Source: CAZVAO01 sp964625175
GTDB lineage: Bacteria; Bacillota; UBA994; PWPR01
Direction of reading: 5' to 3'
NCBI GenBank assembly: GCA_964625175.1
Contig: CAZVAO010000110.1
Coordinates: forward strand, 1-7,531
DNA: 7,531 nt
Positions 7,248 to 7,531 of the stretch are shown here, in pieces. The position numbers and the translations under genes are program-made. The first letter of the stretch is position 1. Each line of letters begins with the position of its first letter. Under the pieces are notes generated by a model, which searched no databases, was not told where the DNA came from, and worked only from the letters and a program-made list of their open reading frames with translations.

Positions 7248-7350
7248 CTCTCGAATTGAATGGCCTGCGGCCGCACACTAAGGTGCGGATGCCCCGCTAG
7301 GCGTACGCGCGGCAAGCAATGGGCCTCCCTACATGGTGGGAGGTTTTTTC
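7248..7350 (+). ncRNA. Candidate small structured RNA of about 100 nt
   Basis: Three hairpins follow one another: CCGCAC/GTGCGG (7271-7288, 6-base loop), GCC-C-CGC/GCG-C-GGC with one C-C mismatch (7291-7313), and the terminator hairpin CCTCCC/GGGAGG (7324-7343) with a T-run. The block is clearly richer in G and C than its surroundings. A near-direct repeat, AATGGCCT at 7259 and AATGGGCCT at 7318, brackets the first two hairpins. A weak promoter candidate lies upstream. I do not recognise it as 6S RNA, SRP RNA, tRNA or a known riboswitch. It could instead be an intergenic repeat element. Confidence 0.3.
7324..7349 (+). terminator. Second rho-independent terminator
   Basis: CCTCCC (7324-7329) pairs with GGGAGG (7338-7343) around an 8-base loop and is followed at once by six T (7344-7349). 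The noc transcript already ends about 150 bases earlier, so this terminator implies a separate transcript or a backup stop. Confidence 0.75.
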
Positions 7351-7361
7351 GGAGCAAGAGG

Positions 7362-7390
7362 TTGACGGGGGCTGGTTCTGTAGGAATAAT
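7362..7390 (+). promoter_or_regulatory. Promoter candidate TTGACG-N17-AATAAT
   Basis: The -35 (7362-7367) and -10 (7385-7390) each match the sigma-A consensus at five of six positions with the ideal 17-base spacer. The -10 is part of the inverted repeat GTAGGA-ATAA-TCCTGC (7380-7395, one G-T pair). It points rightward, toward the expected soj/parA, and its leader would include the heptamer array. Confidence 0.45.
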
Positions 7391-7466
7391 CCTGCGTCGC
7401 GGTGCCCACTCCTAAGAATGACAGCATAAGATGGGTAGCTTTGCATGGAAGCAGAGGGGATTCTCA

Positions 7467-7508
7467 CCCATCACCCATCGCCCATCGCCCATCACCCATC
7501 ACCTATCG
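7467..7508. repeat. Six tandem copies of heptamer CCCATCR
   Basis: The units are CCCATCA, CCCATCG, CCCATCG, CCCATCA, CCCATCA and CCTATCG, in perfect 7-base register. The last base alternates between A and G and the last unit has one C-to-T change. Such short arrays vary in copy number by slippage; nothing indicates that it is translated. Confidence 0.9.
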
Positions 7509-7531
7509 CCTTGACTAACAGAAAAAGCTCC

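Larger units (their letters stand above)
7133..7531. other. Intergenic region downstream of noc with structured and repetitive DNA
   Basis: No convincing protein gene is seen in these 399 bases. From left to right it holds the noc terminator, a short AT-rich stretch, a GC-rich block of three hairpins ending in a second terminator, a promoter-like site within an inverted repeat, and a tandem heptamer array. In related genomes soj/parA and parB usually follow noc; if so here, they begin beyond the window. Confidence 0.7.

Noticed and set aside
7248..7350. tRNA, 6S or SRP RNA
   Set aside because: No T-loop GTTCGA-type segment, no CCA end, and no recognised conserved 6S or SRP core sequence.
7260..7415. 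Plus-strand frame of 51 codons beginning ATG GCC TGC
   Set aside because: It has no ribosome site, runs through the second terminator hairpin and the promoter candidate, and has an Arg/Gly-rich composition expected of GC-rich noncoding DNA.
7467..7508. Heptamer array as a CRISPR
   Set aside because: The units are 7 bases, contiguous and without spacers.
7511..7516. TTGACT as a -35 element
   Set aside because: It matches five of six positions, but its -10 would fall at or beyond the window edge, so it cannot be judged.
7133..7531. parS (TGTTCCACGTGGAACA) or Noc-binding site (ATTTCCCGGGAAAT)
   Set aside because: Reading this region and the other spacers on both strands showed no match or near match.

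Overview
The window looks like a chromosomal segment of a Bacillota (Firmicutes) bacterium near the replication origin. The evidence is the run mnmG, rsmG, noc on the plus strand, a gene order typical of origin regions in this phylum, plus strong AAGGAGGTG-type ribosome binding sites and AT-rich sigma-A promoters. The MnmG ending (an EAREKLSKIRPESIGQASRISGVSPADI-like tail, read piecewise) resembles Clostridia or Negativicutes more than Bacilli. That placement is an impression, not a computed result.

Positions 1 to 3375 (minus strand) hold one uninterrupted reading frame of 1125 codons that runs off the left edge. Its layout follows, block by block, the large DUF4011-type Upf1-like superfamily 1 helicases that end in a Vsr/DUF559-like PD-(D/E)xK nuclease domain. 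Almost every catalytic motif is replaced or missing: the P-loop, the DEAQ-type Walker B acid pair, the HYRS-type motif, the TRAR-type motif VI and the nuclease ExK. It therefore reads as a large pseudo-helicase/pseudo-nuclease kept intact as a protein, and it is the most unusual item here.

Positions 3376 to 3628 are an AT-rich divergent intergenic region. It holds a good extended -10 promoter for mnmG, a possible -10 for the leftward gene, and two perfect inverted repeats between them.

Positions 3629 to 7132 carry the housekeeping set. mnmG is the FAD enzyme of tRNA wobble-uridine modification. rsmG is the 16S rRNA m7G methyltransferase and overlaps the mnmG end by 8 bases. noc is a ParB-family nucleoid occlusion protein, preceded by a 95-base leader with a long hairpin and followed by a strong terminator. 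mnmE, the usual upstream neighbour and obligate partner of mnmG, is not next to it here; the leftward pseudo-helicase occupies that side.

Positions 7133 to 7531 have no convincing gene. They contain the noc terminator, a GC-rich block of three consecutive hairpins ending in a second terminator (a possible small RNA of about 100 nt), a promoter-like TTGACG-N17-AATAAT whose -10 sits inside an inverted repeat, and six tandem copies of the heptamer CCCATCR. The expected next genes, soj/parA and parB, would lie beyond the right edge.
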